Shown piece by piece: positions 1 through 9,856 of a stretch of 64,000 nt of DNA. The stretch comes from Planctomycetaceae bacterium. GTDB taxonomy: Bacteria > Planctomycetota > Planctomycetia > Planctomycetales > Planctomycetaceae. Position 1 is the first letter of the stretch. Every line of letters begins with the position of its first letter. The notes beneath the pieces are model-generated. The model ran no database searches and was not told the origin of the DNA. It saw only the letters and a program-made list of their open reading frames with translations. The stretch is taken from positions 62,001 through 126,000 of the forward strand of contig PBOJ01000134.1 in the NCBI GenBank assembly GCA_002724315.1, read 5' to 3'. The position numbers and the translations under genes are program-made.

Positions 1-1
1 C

Positions 2-2161
2 GATCAACTCGCACCACTGGGAGACTACCTGCTGGAGCACACCAGCCGTCTCACCGACCGGGTCGGGTTTCTCTCCGCCGATGCACCCGAAGCACCTCAC
101 TCGCCCTCATCGCCGGATCTCTCGGGTCAACCCGGCGTAATCGGTCCCGTCGCAGATGGTGTGCGGGCCCATGACGGAAACGGATGGTTGATCGGACGAC
201 TGTTGGCCGGCTCCTGGATCGTCAACACACTCGCCGATGCCCTGAGACTGTCGCGCGGCCCCGGTCGGGGAGCGAGATTCGTCACTCTGCAGGGAGAAAT
301 GATCGAGCGGGACGGAACGCTGATGGCCGGCCCAATCTCCACCGACGCTTCACCACTCTCTCGCCGCAGCGAACTCCGTCGACTCCGAACCGAACTCGAC
401 GATCTGGAGGCACAAATCGAGGCCGACCAGGACCAGCTCGGTGACCTCGACGAATCACTCGTCTCGGCCGAATGCGACCACACCGCCGCCACATCTCTCC
501 GCGAGTCCGCCGCCGACCGGATGGGACGAGCCGAAACTGAAGCCCGTGACCAGCAACGGGAACTGGAGAACACGAACCAGAAATACGAGACCCTGGCCGC
601 CGAACTGGAGAGGCTCGAGCAGGACCGTCAATCGAGTCGACAGGAACTCGACACCGCACAACAGGAACAACACACCTCCGCCCAGAGGCACCAGGAACTC
701 GAGGCCCAGGCCGCCTCGATCCAGGCCGACCAGGAAACTCTCCGCGAACAGCGGGCCGCCAGGGAAGAAACGCTCGACCTGGCTCGACTCGAAGTCACAC
801 GGCAGGAGGAACGACGCAGCAGCCTTCAAGAGGCCTGCACGAGGCGAATTGAGGATCTCGATCGGCATTCGGACGAACTGGACGAAGCCAGACGGCGTCT
901 CAGACAAACCGTCGAACAGCACCAGGACGTCAACCTCCAGATCCTCAATACCGGCAATCGACTCGCCGAACTGGCTCTCGTTGACGAACGCCACGGCCGT
1001 GACATCAAAGTGCTGGTGGCCGACCGGAATCGGTTGAAGCTCAAACGCACGAAGCTGGCCACCGAAGACAACCACCTGCTCGAGGAGATCGGACAACTCC
1101 GGCAGGAACAGCACAAGGAACAACTCAAGGCCCAGGAAATCCGTCTACAGTTCGACGCCATGAACACTCGACTCCAGGACGAGTACCAGATCGGACTCGA
1201 AGACCTGGAACATTCCGAGGCGTCCGCCTTTCAGCTTCACCTCGCCGAACTCGCCCGGCCTGACACCCAGACCGACCTCGGCGCGGACCAATCCGGAGAA
1301 GAACTCCCGGGCGATTCGGAGGAGGAACCGGCCACGGAAGAGAACACCGAAGCGGATCTGACAGAAGCAGAAGATCCTGTTCCGCTGCCGGAGCAGACCG
1401 GGGACAAGCCGGCAGAACCGCTCGAACCACCACCGGGTGTCACGTTCGAGGCGGTCCGAGACGAACTCGAAGCGAAGGTGTCCCGGCTGAGACGGAAACT
1501 GAAGATGATGGGGAGCATCAACACCGACGCACTGGATGATCTCGAGGAACTCGAGAAACGGTACGAACACCTGCAACACCAGCAGCAGGATCTGGTCAAA
1601 GCCAAGGCAACTCTCGAGGAGATCGTGCGACGGCTCGACGAGGAAAGCCAACGGCTCTTCCGCGAGTCGTTCGTCACCATCCAGGAGCATTTCAAAGAGA
1701 TGTTCCGGAAACTGTTCGGTGGCGGAGAAAGCGACATCATCCTTGAAGATCACTCCGACGTGCTCGATTGCGCCATCGACATCGTCGCCCGTCCTCCCGG
1801 CAAGGAACTCCGCAGCCTGTCCCTGCTCTCAGGCGGCGAAAAGACACTGACGGCCGTCGCCCTCGTGTTGGCGATCTTCAAGAGCAACCCCAGCCCCTTC
1901 TGTGTGCTCGACGAAGTCGACGCCGCCCTGGACGACGCGAACATCGAACGCTACACATCGGTTCTCACGGAATTCGCCGAGACGACACAGTTCATCATGA
2001 TCACCCACCGCAAGCGAACGATGACCGTCGCTGACGTGATCTACGGTGTGACAATGGAGCAACCGGGAGTCTCGAAACGCATCTCGGTGCGTCTGGATGA
2101 CGTCAGTGAAGATGGGGAAATTGCGTCGACTTCTCCGGATGGGGAAACTGACGCGGCTTAA
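2..2161 (+). CDS. smc: Chromosome segregation ATPase SMC (5' truncated by window edge)
   Basis: C-terminal part of the SMC chromosome-condensation ATPase. The frame is already open at base 2, so the N-terminal Walker A head and first coiled-coil arm lie outside the window. About 719 residues are visible. They begin in the hinge (glycine-rich segment near visible residues 75-113), run through a long Gln/Glu/Arg-rich coiled coil (about 118-398), and end in the C-terminal head. The head carries the ABC signature LSGGEKTL (near 609), Walker [13 protein letters not shown] and the following ITHRK switch. In the family this head closes on the N-terminal head around ATP and works with ScpA/ScpB. An acidic, proline-rich insert (about 418-478) interrupts the arm before the head. 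The GTG at 161 is only an internal codon. Confidence 0.93.
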   Translation, partial: DQLAPLGDYLLEHTSRLTDRVGFLSADAPEAPHSPSSPDLSGQPGVIGPVADGVRAHDGNGWLIGRLLAGSWIVNTLADALRLSRGPGRGARFVTLQGEMIERDGTLMAGPISTDASPLSRRSELRRLRTELDDLEAQIEADQDQLGDLDESLVSAECDHTAATSLRESAADRMGRAETEARDQQRELENTNQKYETLAAELERLEQDRQSSRQELDTAQQEQHTSAQRHQELEAQAASIQADQETLREQRAAREETLDLARLEVTRQEERRSSLQEACTRRIEDLDRHSDELDEARRRLRQTVEQHQDVNLQILNTGNRLAELALVDERHGRDIKVLVADRNRLKLKRTKLATEDNHLLEEIGQLRQEQHKEQLKAQEIRLQFDAMNTRLQDEYQIGLEDLEHSEASAFQLHLAELARPDTQTDLGADQSGEELPGDSEEEPATEENTEADLTEAEDPVPLPEQTGDKPAEPLEPPPGVTFEAVRDELEAKVSRLRRKLKMMGSINTDALDDLEELEKRYEHLQHQQQDLVKAKATLEEIVRRLDEESQRLFRESFVTIQEHFKEMFRKLFGGGESDIILEDHSDVLDCAIDIVARPPGKELRSLSLLSGGEKTLTAVALVLAIFKSNPSPFCVLDEVDAALDDANIERYTSVLTEFAETTQFIMITHRKRTMTVADVIYGVTMEQPGVSKRISVRLDDVSEDGEIASTSPDGETDAA

Positions 2162-2761
2162 TCGCCCGACCAGCCGGTGATCACCGGCCGTCTGGCCCCT
2201 GGCAAACCTCCCTTTGCGGCTGCGCGAGGGTTGAAGGCGGTGGTGCTGGACCGGAACGAAGCACTCCTACCGGTCTGATCAGTCGCTTTGGGACCATTAC
2301 GAGGCCAATGATCCTAAAGTCCCTCCCCGCCTTAGGTCGAAGGTAGAGATCAGACACGTGGAGGCGGAAGGTTCTGCCACAAGCGTTGTGCTGGTTGCAA
2401 GGACGTGACCGGCAGAACCGAAAACTTCGACGGGTCTCATTTTGATGGGGGGGGATAAACGGACTCCGGGGGTGACCCATCCCGGAAGCTGGAGGCTCTG
2501 GTAACACATTCTCGGTCCCACCTCCCCGCATTGGTGGATACGACAATTCCGGAGGAACGTTTCGAGGAGAGATCCAAGCGGCCCGTTCTCGTTGATCCCG
2601 GCCAACATCTCGGGTTGGTGCAGATCAGCAAGAACCTGGTCAAGCCAGTCATCCGACGCAACTGCCGAGGACGGCTGGTGGGTAAACCCAGGACCGAGTG
2701 GGACATGTTCCCACGGGCTAACGTTCCTCTGAGACTGAGATAATTTCGACTGGAGCCCGCA
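2162..2761. other. 600-base gene-poor intergenic region
   Basis: No convincing gene is seen between smc and the HTH-receiver gene. Short open frames on both strands (for example 2531-2743 on plus and 2297-2608 on minus) resemble no family I know and have no obvious ribosome-binding site. The region holds a G-run (GGGGGGGG near 2448-2456) and a 9-bp inverted repeat (listed separately). Upstream of the next gene there is a GATAAT hexamer at 2739-2744 and a Shine-Dalgarno-like GGAG at 2752-2755. It could be the remains of a decayed gene or encode a structured RNA; neither can be shown from sequence alone. Confidence 0.4.
2370..2419. repeat. 9-bp perfect inverted repeat with 32-nt loop
   Basis: GGTTCTGCC (2370-2378) and GGCAGAACC (2411-2419) are exact reverse complements separated by 32 nt. 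The loop itself contains a small ACAA-GCG-TTGT hairpin. No T-tract follows, so it does not look like an intrinsic terminator. It could be the core of a small structured RNA or a binding site. Confidence 0.45.
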
Positions 2762-3334
2762 ATGAAAACTATCTTCACGACCGGACAGGTCGCCAAGATC
2801 TGCAAGGTGGCCCCGCGCACCGTCAGCAAGTGGTTTGATTCAGGCCGCTTGCGAGGGTATCGCATCCCAGGTTCGCAGGACCGCAGGATCCCCCGTGAGC
2901 ATCTCATCCGCTTCCTGAAGGAGCACGGGATGCCGCTGGGAGAACTCGAAGACGAGGCGATGGGCAAAGTGCTGCTCGTCGGCGTCGACCCAACCATCCG
3001 GGCCGGAGTTGTCGACATGCTCGACAGCGACGACTACAAGGTGGATTCCGCGATGAGCGGTTTCGAGGCCGGCATCCAGGCCGAATCGCTGCATCCGGAC
3101 TGCGTGATCGTCGACTTCGGAATGGGCCGCTCCGAGGCCCTGATGATCGCCCAGAACCTTCGCAAGAACGGCGAGTACAGCGAGACGGTCCTGATCGCCT
3201 TGCTGACCGACGATGACAACGCGAGCGGTTTCGACCGGACGATCTTCAACGAGACGTTCCGGAAACCATTCGACACCGGATTGCTCGCAGAACGCGTCCG
3301 CACTCTGATCAGCCGCAAGAAGCAGCTGGCCTAG
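2762..3334 (+). CDS. Excisionase/MerR-type HTH domain fused to a receiver-like domain
   Basis: 190-residue predicted transcription regulator. Residues 1-55 form a winged helix-turn-helix of the excisionase/MerR type (TGQVAKICKVAPRTVSKWFD, then the GRLRGYRIPGSQDRRIPREHL wing). Residues 68-187 resemble a CheY receiver. D118 (VIVDFG) sits at the phospho-acceptor position, T149 at the switch Thr position, and K168 in FRKPFD is the conserved lysine. The acidic pair normally found after beta-1 is reduced to one Asp (D76), so phosphorylation may be altered. The order is the reverse of classical response regulators, which have the receiver first. An ATG start is supported by GGAG six bases upstream. 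A strong terminator follows at 3447. No partner kinase is adjacent. The DNA target is unknown. Confidence 0.85.
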   Translation: MKTIFTTGQVAKICKVAPRTVSKWFDSGRLRGYRIPGSQDRRIPREHLIRFLKEHGMPLGELEDEAMGKVLLVGVDPTIRAGVVDMLDSDDYKVDSAMSGFEAGIQAESLHPDCVIVDFGMGRSEALMIAQNLRKNGEYSETVLIALLTDDDNASGFDRTIFNETFRKPFDTGLLAERVRTLISRKKQLA

Positions 3335-3446
3335 AGCTGGACAACCGGGAAGGGCTCCACGGAAGAAACCCGCAGACACACGGCCACAGGGATGAATTGA
3401 TCGGCCATCGACCCCGGCCGTCCGAGAAGACGCGGTTTCAACCAGA

Positions 3447-3486
3447 GGGAATGCCCGGCCAGGATGGCCGGGCATTCCCTTTTTTT
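3447..3486 (+). terminator. Strong Rho-independent terminator
   Basis: Perfect 14-bp GC-rich stem (3447-3460 with 3466-3479), 5-nt loop AGGAT, followed by seven T residues (3480-3486). It ends the HTH-receiver transcript and separates it from the following glycosyltransferase operon. Confidence 0.95.
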
Positions 3487-3557
3487 GTGATCCCGAATTG
3501 GCGATCTCACCGACGCGCATCGTAGAGTGACTAGAGATCCTCTTGGCCGTCCCGCCC

Positions 3558-5315
3558 ATGCCCAACTCCACCCTTCCACCATCCACTCCCGAAACGACCG
3601 ATGTTTCGCGGCGTGCCCGTTTGGCGGTGGCGGCCCTGGCGGTGCTGGGCCTGTTGGGAGTGGTTTCCCACCTGGATGCTGCCGGGGATTATCCCGGACT
3701 GGGAGCAGGACCGGGCTTGACCGTTGACGAGATGTTCAACGTCTCCGAGGGATTCCGGCTGGTCGAAGCGACGCGATTCTGTTTTCTGGGCGAGTTGACC
3801 TGGCAACAGATCTTTGGCCAGCAGGAGGACCTGCTGGCGGCGGCACCGGCTGGATACCACCTGGCCGACCACCCACCATTGGGCCGGGTGGTCCTGGGCC
3901 TGGCCCATCAGACGGTCACCGCCCTGGTCGCTCCAACCCACTCGGAAACGACCCCGTTGGCACCAACGGCGGCCCGGTTCGGATCGGCGATCGCCTTCGG
4001 CTGGTTGATCTACCTGGTGGGCCGGACCACCGCCGGCTGGTACGGGTCCGTCGCCGGGTTTTCGGCAGCCACCTCGTTGCTGCTGATGCCACGCCTGGTC
4101 GCCCACGCCCATCTCGCTTCACTGGAAATGATGATCACCCTGGCCTACACCGCTTCGGTGCTGTCACTTGCTGAACGCTGGGCTACCGGCTCTGAAGCTC
4201 CTCGAGTCCGCCAGGCGGTGGTCCCCGGGCTGCTACTGGGACTGGCACTGCTGACGAAGATCCAGGCCATCCTGCTGATACCGGCGGTCGCCGCGTGGTC
4301 CCTGCTCAGATTCCGCGGCCGAGCCATTCGCCCCCTGTTGTGCTGGACGGCGATCGGCGGAGTGGTATTTTTTGTCGGCTGGCCCTGGCTGTGGCTCGAT
4401 CCGCTGGATCACCTGATCGAGTACTTCGCCCGAACCACCGAGCGGGCACAACTGTCGGTCTATTACCTGGGCAACAAGACCCCCGACACCGACGTCCCCT
4501 GGCACTACGCCCCGGTGCTGTTTGGCGTGACGGTCCCCCTGGGCCTGCACGCCCTGGCAGCCTGTGGGCTCGTCTTCCGCAAACGGCAATGGTGGCACGA
4601 CCACCGGATCGTACTGCTGGTCACCTGCATCGCCTTTCCGCTGCAGGTGTTCATGACACCGGGCGTGGCTGTCTACGACGGCACTCGACTGTTCCTGGTC
4701 GTGTTTCCGCTGTGGGCCGTACTGATTGGTCGCGGCACGATGATTCTCTCAGAGTGGCTCTCACAACGCCTGGGCCAGCTGTCGCGAGGGACCAAATGGC
4801 TGCTGCCTGCTGCGATCCTGATCTCTTCCAGCTGGGGCCTGATCGCCACCCACCCCTGTGGCCTCTCGTACTACAACATCGCCGTCGGCGGGCCTGCGGG
4901 TGCCGAATCACTGGGATTCGAACCCACCTACTGGGGCGACAGCCTGACACGCAATTTCCTGGCCGAGGTGGCCGAGCGAGTTCCCGAGGACGAAACGATC
5001 GCGGTGTTTCCGTCATTGCACCCCCTGCAATGGCCCACGTTCACCAAGCACGCCCGGGTCTGGGACCACACTCCCAGGCGACTGGCTCTCTACGGCACCC
5101 CCGACGCCGCCGAGGCCAACTGGGTGATGATCTTTCGACGCAAGGCCGATTTGCCCGAACACCTCCGGAAGGCTCCTCCGGATACGAAACGTGTGTGCGA
5201 AGTCCGCCGAGCGGGGGTGCTGCTCGCAGCACTGTATCACCGGGACGCACCCCAGAATCCGTCCGCCGAACTCCGCAAGCCCCGCCCGGACACCTATACT
5301 GAAGCCAACCACTGA
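3558..5315 (+). CDS. GT-C fold membrane glycosyltransferase (ArnT/PMT-like)
   Basis: 585-residue integral membrane protein, predicted polyprenyl-phosphate-dependent glycosyltransferase acting on the outer face of the cytoplasmic membrane. It has many hydrophobic segments from about residue 18 to 430 and a soluble C-terminal part. An acidic VDEMFN motif (residues 56-61) lies in the first external loop, where GT-C enzymes carry their catalytic Asp/Glu, followed by HPPLGR (near 110), as in the GT39/GT83 families. The ATG at 3558 is preferred; the frame can be extended to a TTG at 3543. It is first in a plus-strand run with moaC and membrane proteins, but acceptor and sugar cannot be predicted. 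Family-level call is good, substrate unknown. Confidence 0.8.
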   Translation: MPNSTLPPSTPETTDVSRRARLAVAALAVLGLLGVVSHLDAAGDYPGLGAGPGLTVDEMFNVSEGFRLVEATRFCFLGELTWQQIFGQQEDLLAAAPAGYHLADHPPLGRVVLGLAHQTVTALVAPTHSETTPLAPTAARFGSAIAFGWLIYLVGRTTAGWYGSVAGFSAATSLLLMPRLVAHAHLASLEMMITLAYTASVLSLAERWATGSEAPRVRQAVVPGLLLGLALLTKIQAILLIPAVAAWSLLRFRGRAIRPLLCWTAIGGVVFFVGWPWLWLDPLDHLIEYFARTTERAQLSVYYLGNKTPDTDVPWHYAPVLFGVTVPLGLHALAACGLVFRKRQWWHDHRIVLLVTCIAFPLQVFMTPGVAVYDGTRLFLVVFPLWAVLIGRGTMILSEWLSQRLGQLSRGTKWLLPAAILISSSWGLIATHPCGLSYYNIAVGGPAGAESLGFEPTYWGDSLTRNFLAEVAERVPEDETIAVFPSLHPLQWPTFTKHARVWDHTPRRLALYGTPDAAEANWVMIFRRKADLPEHLRKAPPDTKRVCEVRRAGVLLAALYHRDAPQNPSAELRKPRPDTYTEANH

Positions 5316-5348
5316 TCCCGTTCTCCCACCGGCCCGAATCAGACACCC

Positions 5349-5843
5349 ATGTCCAAACTGACGCATTTCGACGATTCCGGCGCCAGTCGCATGGTCGACG
5401 TCGGTGACAAGGAGATCACCCAACGGGTGGCGGTTGCCGAGGCGGTGGTGAGCATGCAGCCGGCAACGCTCGAACTGATCCGCGGAGGCGGAATGGACAA
5501 GGGGAACGTCTTCGAAGTGGCTCGCCTGGCCGGCATCGGCGCCACCAAGCGGACTTCCGAGTTGATTCCGCTGTGCCACCTGTTGCCGCTCGACTCGGCC
5601 CAGCTCGACTTCAGCTGCCCCGACGAGCGAACTGTCAGGATCGAGGCGAGGGTCAGCAACCGGGGGCGGACCGGCGTCGAAATGGAAGCGCTGGTGGCGG
5701 CGTCGGTAGCGGCCCTGACCATCTACGACATGTGCAAGGCGGTCGACCGCGGGATGGAGATCGGCCGGGTCAGGCTGCTCGAGAAATCCGGCGGTCGCAG
5801 CGGCCATTTTCTCCGCGACGACACTGGCGGAACGGAGGGCTAG
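5349..5843 (+). CDS. moaC: Cyclic pyranopterin monophosphate synthase MoaC
   Basis: 164-residue MoaC, which turns the 3',8-cyclo-GTP made by MoaA into cyclic pyranopterin monophosphate in molybdenum cofactor synthesis. The hallmark block [20 protein letters not shown] and the block [20 protein letters not shown] are both present. Residues equivalent to the E. coli active site are conserved: K51, H77, D127 and K130. The GGRSG near the C-terminus matches the conserved GGKSG. No other moa gene is in the window. The gene ends 3 nt before the start of the ABC permease, whose Shine-Dalgarno sequence lies inside the moaC 3' end, so the two are probably cotranscribed. Confidence 0.97.
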   Translation: MSKLTHFDDSGASRMVDVGDKEITQRVAVAEAVVSMQPATLELIRGGGMDKGNVFEVARLAGIGATKRTSELIPLCHLLPLDSAQLDFSCPDERTVRIEARVSNRGRTGVEMEALVAASVAALTIYDMCKAVDRGMEIGRVRLLEKSGGRSGHFLRDDTGGTEG

Positions 5844-5846
5844 AGG

Positions 5847-7550
5847 GTGCTGGCCGGACCGATCTTCACTCGTGAAGCGACCACTGCACCCCGCCAGCTG
5901 CGGCACTTCCTGGTCCGCGCCGGCTACGTCGCGGCACTGTTCGTTCTGATGTACACCGCCGACCAGGCGGTATTCGGCTGGCAGCAGGTTCGCAACATCG
6001 GCGACACGGCTCGCTTTGGTGGCCTGCTGTTCGAGATCTTCTCATTGGTCCAGCTGCCGTTGGTGCTGTTCTTCGCGTTGATCTTCTGTGCCGGCAGCAT
6101 CGCCCAGGAAAAAGACCGTCGCACGCTGCTGCTGCTGCTGATGTCCGATCTGACCTCCCGCGAACTCGTCCTCGGCAAACTCGGCTCCAGCCTGCTGATC
6201 GTCATGGTGCTGCTGGGCGTCTCGGTACCGGTGTTTTTTCTGGTACACCTGCTGGGCGGAGTCGGCTGGGAACAGATCGCCTGGGTCCTGGCACTGTGCG
6301 TGGCGGTGGCCCTGGCGGCCGGCAGTTGGGGAGCGATGGTCGCATTCTGGAGAGAGAAGACATTCCAGACCCTGGCCATCGGCGTTCTGGGCGTTGTCAG
6401 CTTCCTGGGGATCGTCGAAGCGACCCGGGCCCTGACCGGTGACCATGTGTGGGTATCAGCTCTGAATCCCTTCCGAACGCTGCTGACGGTCCTGGACCCT
6501 TTCGCCCGCGACCGCGATCCCATCGCGCTGAGATCAGTCATCTCGCTTTCGGGGCTGGGACTCGTCCTGATCTCCGTCACGGTGTGGCGGCTGCGAATCT
6601 GGAATCCATCGCGGGCGACCTACGTGCAGCCCGAGGAGGAGACCGACGACGCATCGGGCGAGACTCGGGTGCGACACCGACGGATCTGGTCCAATCCGGT
6701 CATCTGGCGAGAAATCCGTACCCGGGCCTATGGTCGCAAGGTCCAACTGATCAAGGCGGCCTATCTGGTTCTGGCCACCGCAGTGGTGTACCTGGTCACC
6801 GTTGCCACCGGCGACGGCCTGGTCCTGAACATCATCTCTCCCGGTGGGTTGGCAGTGGTCGGTTTGTCGCTGTTGAGCCTGTTGCTGATCAACGCCCAGG
6901 CCGTCACCGCACTGACCAGCGAACGCGACGGCAAGACGCTGGACCTGCTGCTGGCCACCGACATTTCGGCCAAGGAGTTCATCTACGGCAAGCTGGGCGG
7001 GATCGCCTGGAACACCCGCGAGTTGATCGTCGTGCCACTGGCACTGGCCGGATGGCAGGCGATGATCGGAGCGATCCTCTGGGAAGACTTCATCTACCTG
7101 CTGGTGGGGTTCTCGATGTTGTCCGTCTTTGCCGCGATGCTCGGATTGCACTCCGGGCTGACCTTCGAAGCCTCCCGGATGGCGATCGGCAACAGCCTGG
7201 GAACACTGTTCTTCCTGTTCATCGGGATCTTCGTGTTCCTGATGCTGCTGGTCGAAGCCAGCGGTTCATTCGCGTCACAGTTGCTGAGCTTCATCGTGTT
7301 CATCGGTCTGGGGGGCATCGGACTCTGGGCGAGCCTGACCCACAAGAACCCCTCACCGGCACTGACCCTGGCGGCCGGCTGGCTGCCGTTTGTGACTTTT
7401 TACAGTATCACCGAGTTCCTGCGTGAGGGGACGCTCAGCGTCTGCCTGGCGATCGTGGCCGTCTACGGCTTCACGTCGCTGGCGATGCTGGTCCCGGCTG
7501 TCAGTGCCTTCGACGTGGCGCTGGGGCGAACGACGGGAGACCGGGGCTAG
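5847..7550 (+). CDS. ABC-2 type transporter permease
   Basis: 567-residue multi-pass membrane protein with two ABC-2-like halves. Each half has a cytosolic motif of the type seen in ABC-2 permeases (AQEKDRRTLLLLLMSDLTSRE near residue 92 and TSERDGKTLDLLLATDISAKE near 358), followed by several membrane spans. The halves are joined by a basic/acidic cytosolic linker at about 255-285. It starts with GTG at 5847, preceded by GGAGG within the end of moaC. No ATPase subunit is encoded next to it, so the ATP-binding partner must be elsewhere. Exported substrate unknown. Confidence 0.82.
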   Translation: MLAGPIFTREATTAPRQLRHFLVRAGYVAALFVLMYTADQAVFGWQQVRNIGDTARFGGLLFEIFSLVQLPLVLFFALIFCAGSIAQEKDRRTLLLLLMSDLTSRELVLGKLGSSLLIVMVLLGVSVPVFFLVHLLGGVGWEQIAWVLALCVAVALAAGSWGAMVAFWREKTFQTLAIGVLGVVSFLGIVEATRALTGDHVWVSALNPFRTLLTVLDPFARDRDPIALRSVISLSGLGLVLISVTVWRLRIWNPSRATYVQPEEETDDASGETRVRHRRIWSNPVIWREIRTRAYGRKVQLIKAAYLVLATAVVYLVTVATGDGLVLNIISPGGLAVVGLSLLSLLLINAQAVTALTSERDGKTLDLLLATDISAKEFIYGKLGGIAWNTRELIVVPLALAGWQAMIGAILWEDFIYLLVGFSMLSVFAAMLGLHSGLTFEASRMAIGNSLGTLFFLFIGIFVFLMLLVEASGSFASQLLSFIVFIGLGGIGLWASLTHKNPSPALTLAAGWLPFVTFYSITEFLREGTLSVCLAIVAVYGFTSLAMLVPAVSAFDVALGRTTGDRG

Positions 7551-7580
7551 CCACCTGGCGAAGAAACGGGACGGACAGAG

Positions 7581-8879
7581 GTGCCTGCGGCGGAAATCTG
7601 GTTGCCCGCGATCCTGGCGATGGCTGGACTGATCCTGGCCAGCGGATTCTTCTCGTCCAGCGAGACCGCCCTGTTCTATCTTTCGCGAGACGACCTGATC
7701 GCCTTTCGGGTCGGACGACGGCGTCAGAGGATGGTGGCCGACCTGCTGGCCGATCCGGATCGCCTGTTGACAGCCGTGCTGTTCTGGAACCTGCTGATCA
7801 ACCTGACCTATTTCGCGATCAGTGTCGTCCTGGCACGACACGTGGGACGCGACAGCACAGCAACCGCCACGATGATCCCGCTGGCCAGCCTGGTCGGCAT
7901 CATTCTCTTTGGAGAAGTCGTCCCCAAAAGCCTGGCCGTGGTCTTTCGCCGCCGCCTGGCAACCGTGGTGGTGTGGCCGCTGTCGGCCTCTGTCCGGATC
8001 TTCGACCCGATCGCCCCCGTGTTCCGGTCCACCACCGACTTCCTGTACAGGGTTTTCTGGCCGCACGTCACCGTGGAACCGGCACTCGAAGCCGAGGACC
8101 TCGAACAGGCCATCGAGAATTCGATTGGCACCACCGAGATTTTCCGACAGGAACGACAGGTCCTGCACAACATCGTGGATCTCGGTGAGATTTCCGTCGA
8201 GGAGGTCATGAGGCCCCGCGGCACGTGGAGCACCCTGCCACTGCCGATCCACCTCGAAGACCTCGACGACCAGGCCATCGACACCGGGTTCGTCGTCCCC
8301 GGCGGTGACCCGGACATCGTCGAGTCGATCATCCTCCTGGATCACCGTGTTCCGTTCACCGACCGATTCCTCGAACAACTCGCCAGGGACGTGATACCGG
8401 TGCCCTGGTGCGCCCGGTTGGCGCCCGTGCTGCAACAGTTGCGAGACACAAATGCCAGTGCCGCCAGTGTGATCAACGAGTACGGCGAGACGATCGGAAT
8501 CCTCACGCACGACGACATTCTCGACACCATCCTCTCGCCGGAACCCAGCCGGGCCCGCAGGCTGCTCAGACGCGAACCGGTCGAACCGGTGGGACAGGGT
8601 CGATACGAAGTCCAGGCCCTGACCACCCTCCGGCACCTCTCAAAACGGCTTCAGCTCGAGTACGACCCGGATCCCGAACAGCAGATCACCGTCAGCGGCC
8701 TGCTGCAGGATCAGCTCGAGCGAGTGCCGGAGGTGGGCGACGAGTGCCTGTGGCAGGGATTCCGGATCCGGGTGATCGAGGCCTCCGGACGTGGACCCGT
8801 CAAGGTGCTGATCGCACCGACCGAGGACTCCCTTGACGACCTCCCGTCGCGGCCGCAGGCCGAGGGGGGTGACGAATGA
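7581..8879 (+). CDS. DUF21/CNNM-type membrane protein with CorC-like C-terminus (copy 1)
   Basis: 432 residues. The N-terminal half is a DUF21 (CNNM) membrane domain, with the typical SGFFSSSETALFYLSRDDL start near residue 14 and GEVVPKSLAV near 112. A CBS-pair region follows (about 205-325, SVEEVMRPRG and INEYGETIGILTHDDILD), and a CorC/HlyC-like domain closes the C-terminus. Family members are linked to magnesium or other divalent cation efflux; that role is inference here. The GTG start at 7581 is preceded by AGAGG. The last four bases overlap the start of the next DUF21 gene (ATGA), so the two are translationally coupled and perhaps form a heteromer. Confidence 0.87.
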   Translation: MPAAEIWLPAILAMAGLILASGFFSSSETALFYLSRDDLIAFRVGRRRQRMVADLLADPDRLLTAVLFWNLLINLTYFAISVVLARHVGRDSTATATMIPLASLVGIILFGEVVPKSLAVVFRRRLATVVVWPLSASVRIFDPIAPVFRSTTDFLYRVFWPHVTVEPALEAEDLEQAIENSIGTTEIFRQERQVLHNIVDLGEISVEEVMRPRGTWSTLPLPIHLEDLDDQAIDTGFVVPGGDPDIVESIILLDHRVPFTDRFLEQLARDVIPVPWCARLAPVLQQLRDTNASAASVINEYGETIGILTHDDILDTILSPEPSRARRLLRREPVEPVGQGRYEVQALTTLRHLSKRLQLEYDPDPEQQITVSGLLQDQLERVPEVGDECLWQGFRIRVIEASGRGPVKVLIAPTEDSLDDLPSRPQAEGGDE

Positions 8880-9856
8880 CGGTTTTTTCTGCGCTGCTGA
8901 TCTTCATCCTGGGACTCTGGCTCTCGGCCTTCTTCAGCGGGTCGGAAACGGGGTTCTACCGAATGAGCTTTGTGAGGCTGAGCATCGACGCTCACGCTGG
9001 AGACCGAACGGCCACACGGATCCTGTGGTTCGTCCAGCACCCGTCGGCGTTCGTCGCCACGACGCTGGTCGGCAACAACGTCGCCAACTTCCTCACCGCC
9101 CAGGGTGTCACCCTGGCCATTGCCGCCCTGGTCGCCTCGCCGGGCGCCGCCTGGGAAATCGGCAGTGTCCTGGCCATCTCCCCGGTCGTGTTTCTCTTCG
9201 GTGAGCTGATGCCCAAGAACCTCTACTTCCGCTCCCCTCAGCAACGCCTGTTCCGAAACGCGCCACTGTTCGGCGTCTTCTTCTATCTCTTCTTCCTCAT
9301 CAGTGCCCCGCTGATCCTGCTCACCCACTGGCTGAAGCGGTTCGGCCCGCCCGACCAACAGGCTATGCCACTGGTGCTCGGACGCAAACGGCTGGCGCGG
9401 GTACTCGAGGAAGGTCACGAACACGGCCTGCTGGCCGACATCCAGAACCGACTGATCGGCGGATTGCTCAACACGACCCGTGTGCCGGTCGAATCCAATC
9501 TCGAACCGCGTGACCACCTCCCGGGTCTCTCCGCCACCACCTCCCGCGAACAGATGCTCGATCACGCCCGCCGCCACCAGCTGGCCGAGATCCCGTTGCA
9601 TCGCGAGCAGGAACCCGACAACTGGTTCGCCTGTGTTCGGGTGATCGATCTGGCGACCGGTGAAACTCCGGTCGAGGACCTGTTGATTGAGTTGCCCCTT
9701 ATCACTCTCAACACCAGTCGGCTCGATGCGCTCATGCAACTCAACGCCGCGGCAGCTCCCATCGCCGCCGTGGTCGACGATGACAGCCAGGCGATCGGAC
9801 TTGTCCATCACCGGCAACTCACCGAACAGCTCTTCGAATGGCAGGCGCCGGTATGA
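8876..9856 (+). CDS. DUF21/CNNM-type membrane protein (copy 2)
   Basis: 326-residue paralogue of the preceding gene. The DUF21 membrane domain begins with LWLSAFFSGSETGFYRMSF (near residue 13) and includes GELMPKNLYF near 110. The following CBS-type region is shorter and more divergent, and there is no clear CorC/HlyC C-terminal domain. It overlaps the upstream copy by 4 nt and the downstream zinc-ribbon gene by 4 nt (both ATGA), so the three form one translational block. Likely a divalent-cation-linked membrane protein; substrate unproven. Confidence 0.84.
   Translation: MTVFSALLIFILGLWLSAFFSGSETGFYRMSFVRLSIDAHAGDRTATRILWFVQHPSAFVATTLVGNNVANFLTAQGVTLAIAALVASPGAAWEIGSVLAISPVVFLFGELMPKNLYFRSPQQRLFRNAPLFGVFFYLFFLISAPLILLTHWLKRFGPPDQQAMPLVLGRKRLARVLEEGHEHGLLADIQNRLIGGLLNTTRVPVESNLEPRDHLPGLSATTSREQMLDHARRHQLAEIPLHREQEPDNWFACVRVIDLATGETPVEDLLIELPLITLNTSRLDALMQLNAAAAPIAAVVDDDSQAIGLVHHRQLTEQLFEWQAPV

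Noticed and set aside
2531-2743. 70-codon open frame before the HTH-receiver gene
   Set aside because: No ribosome-binding site, no recognisable family and atypical composition; recorded only as part of the gene-poor region.
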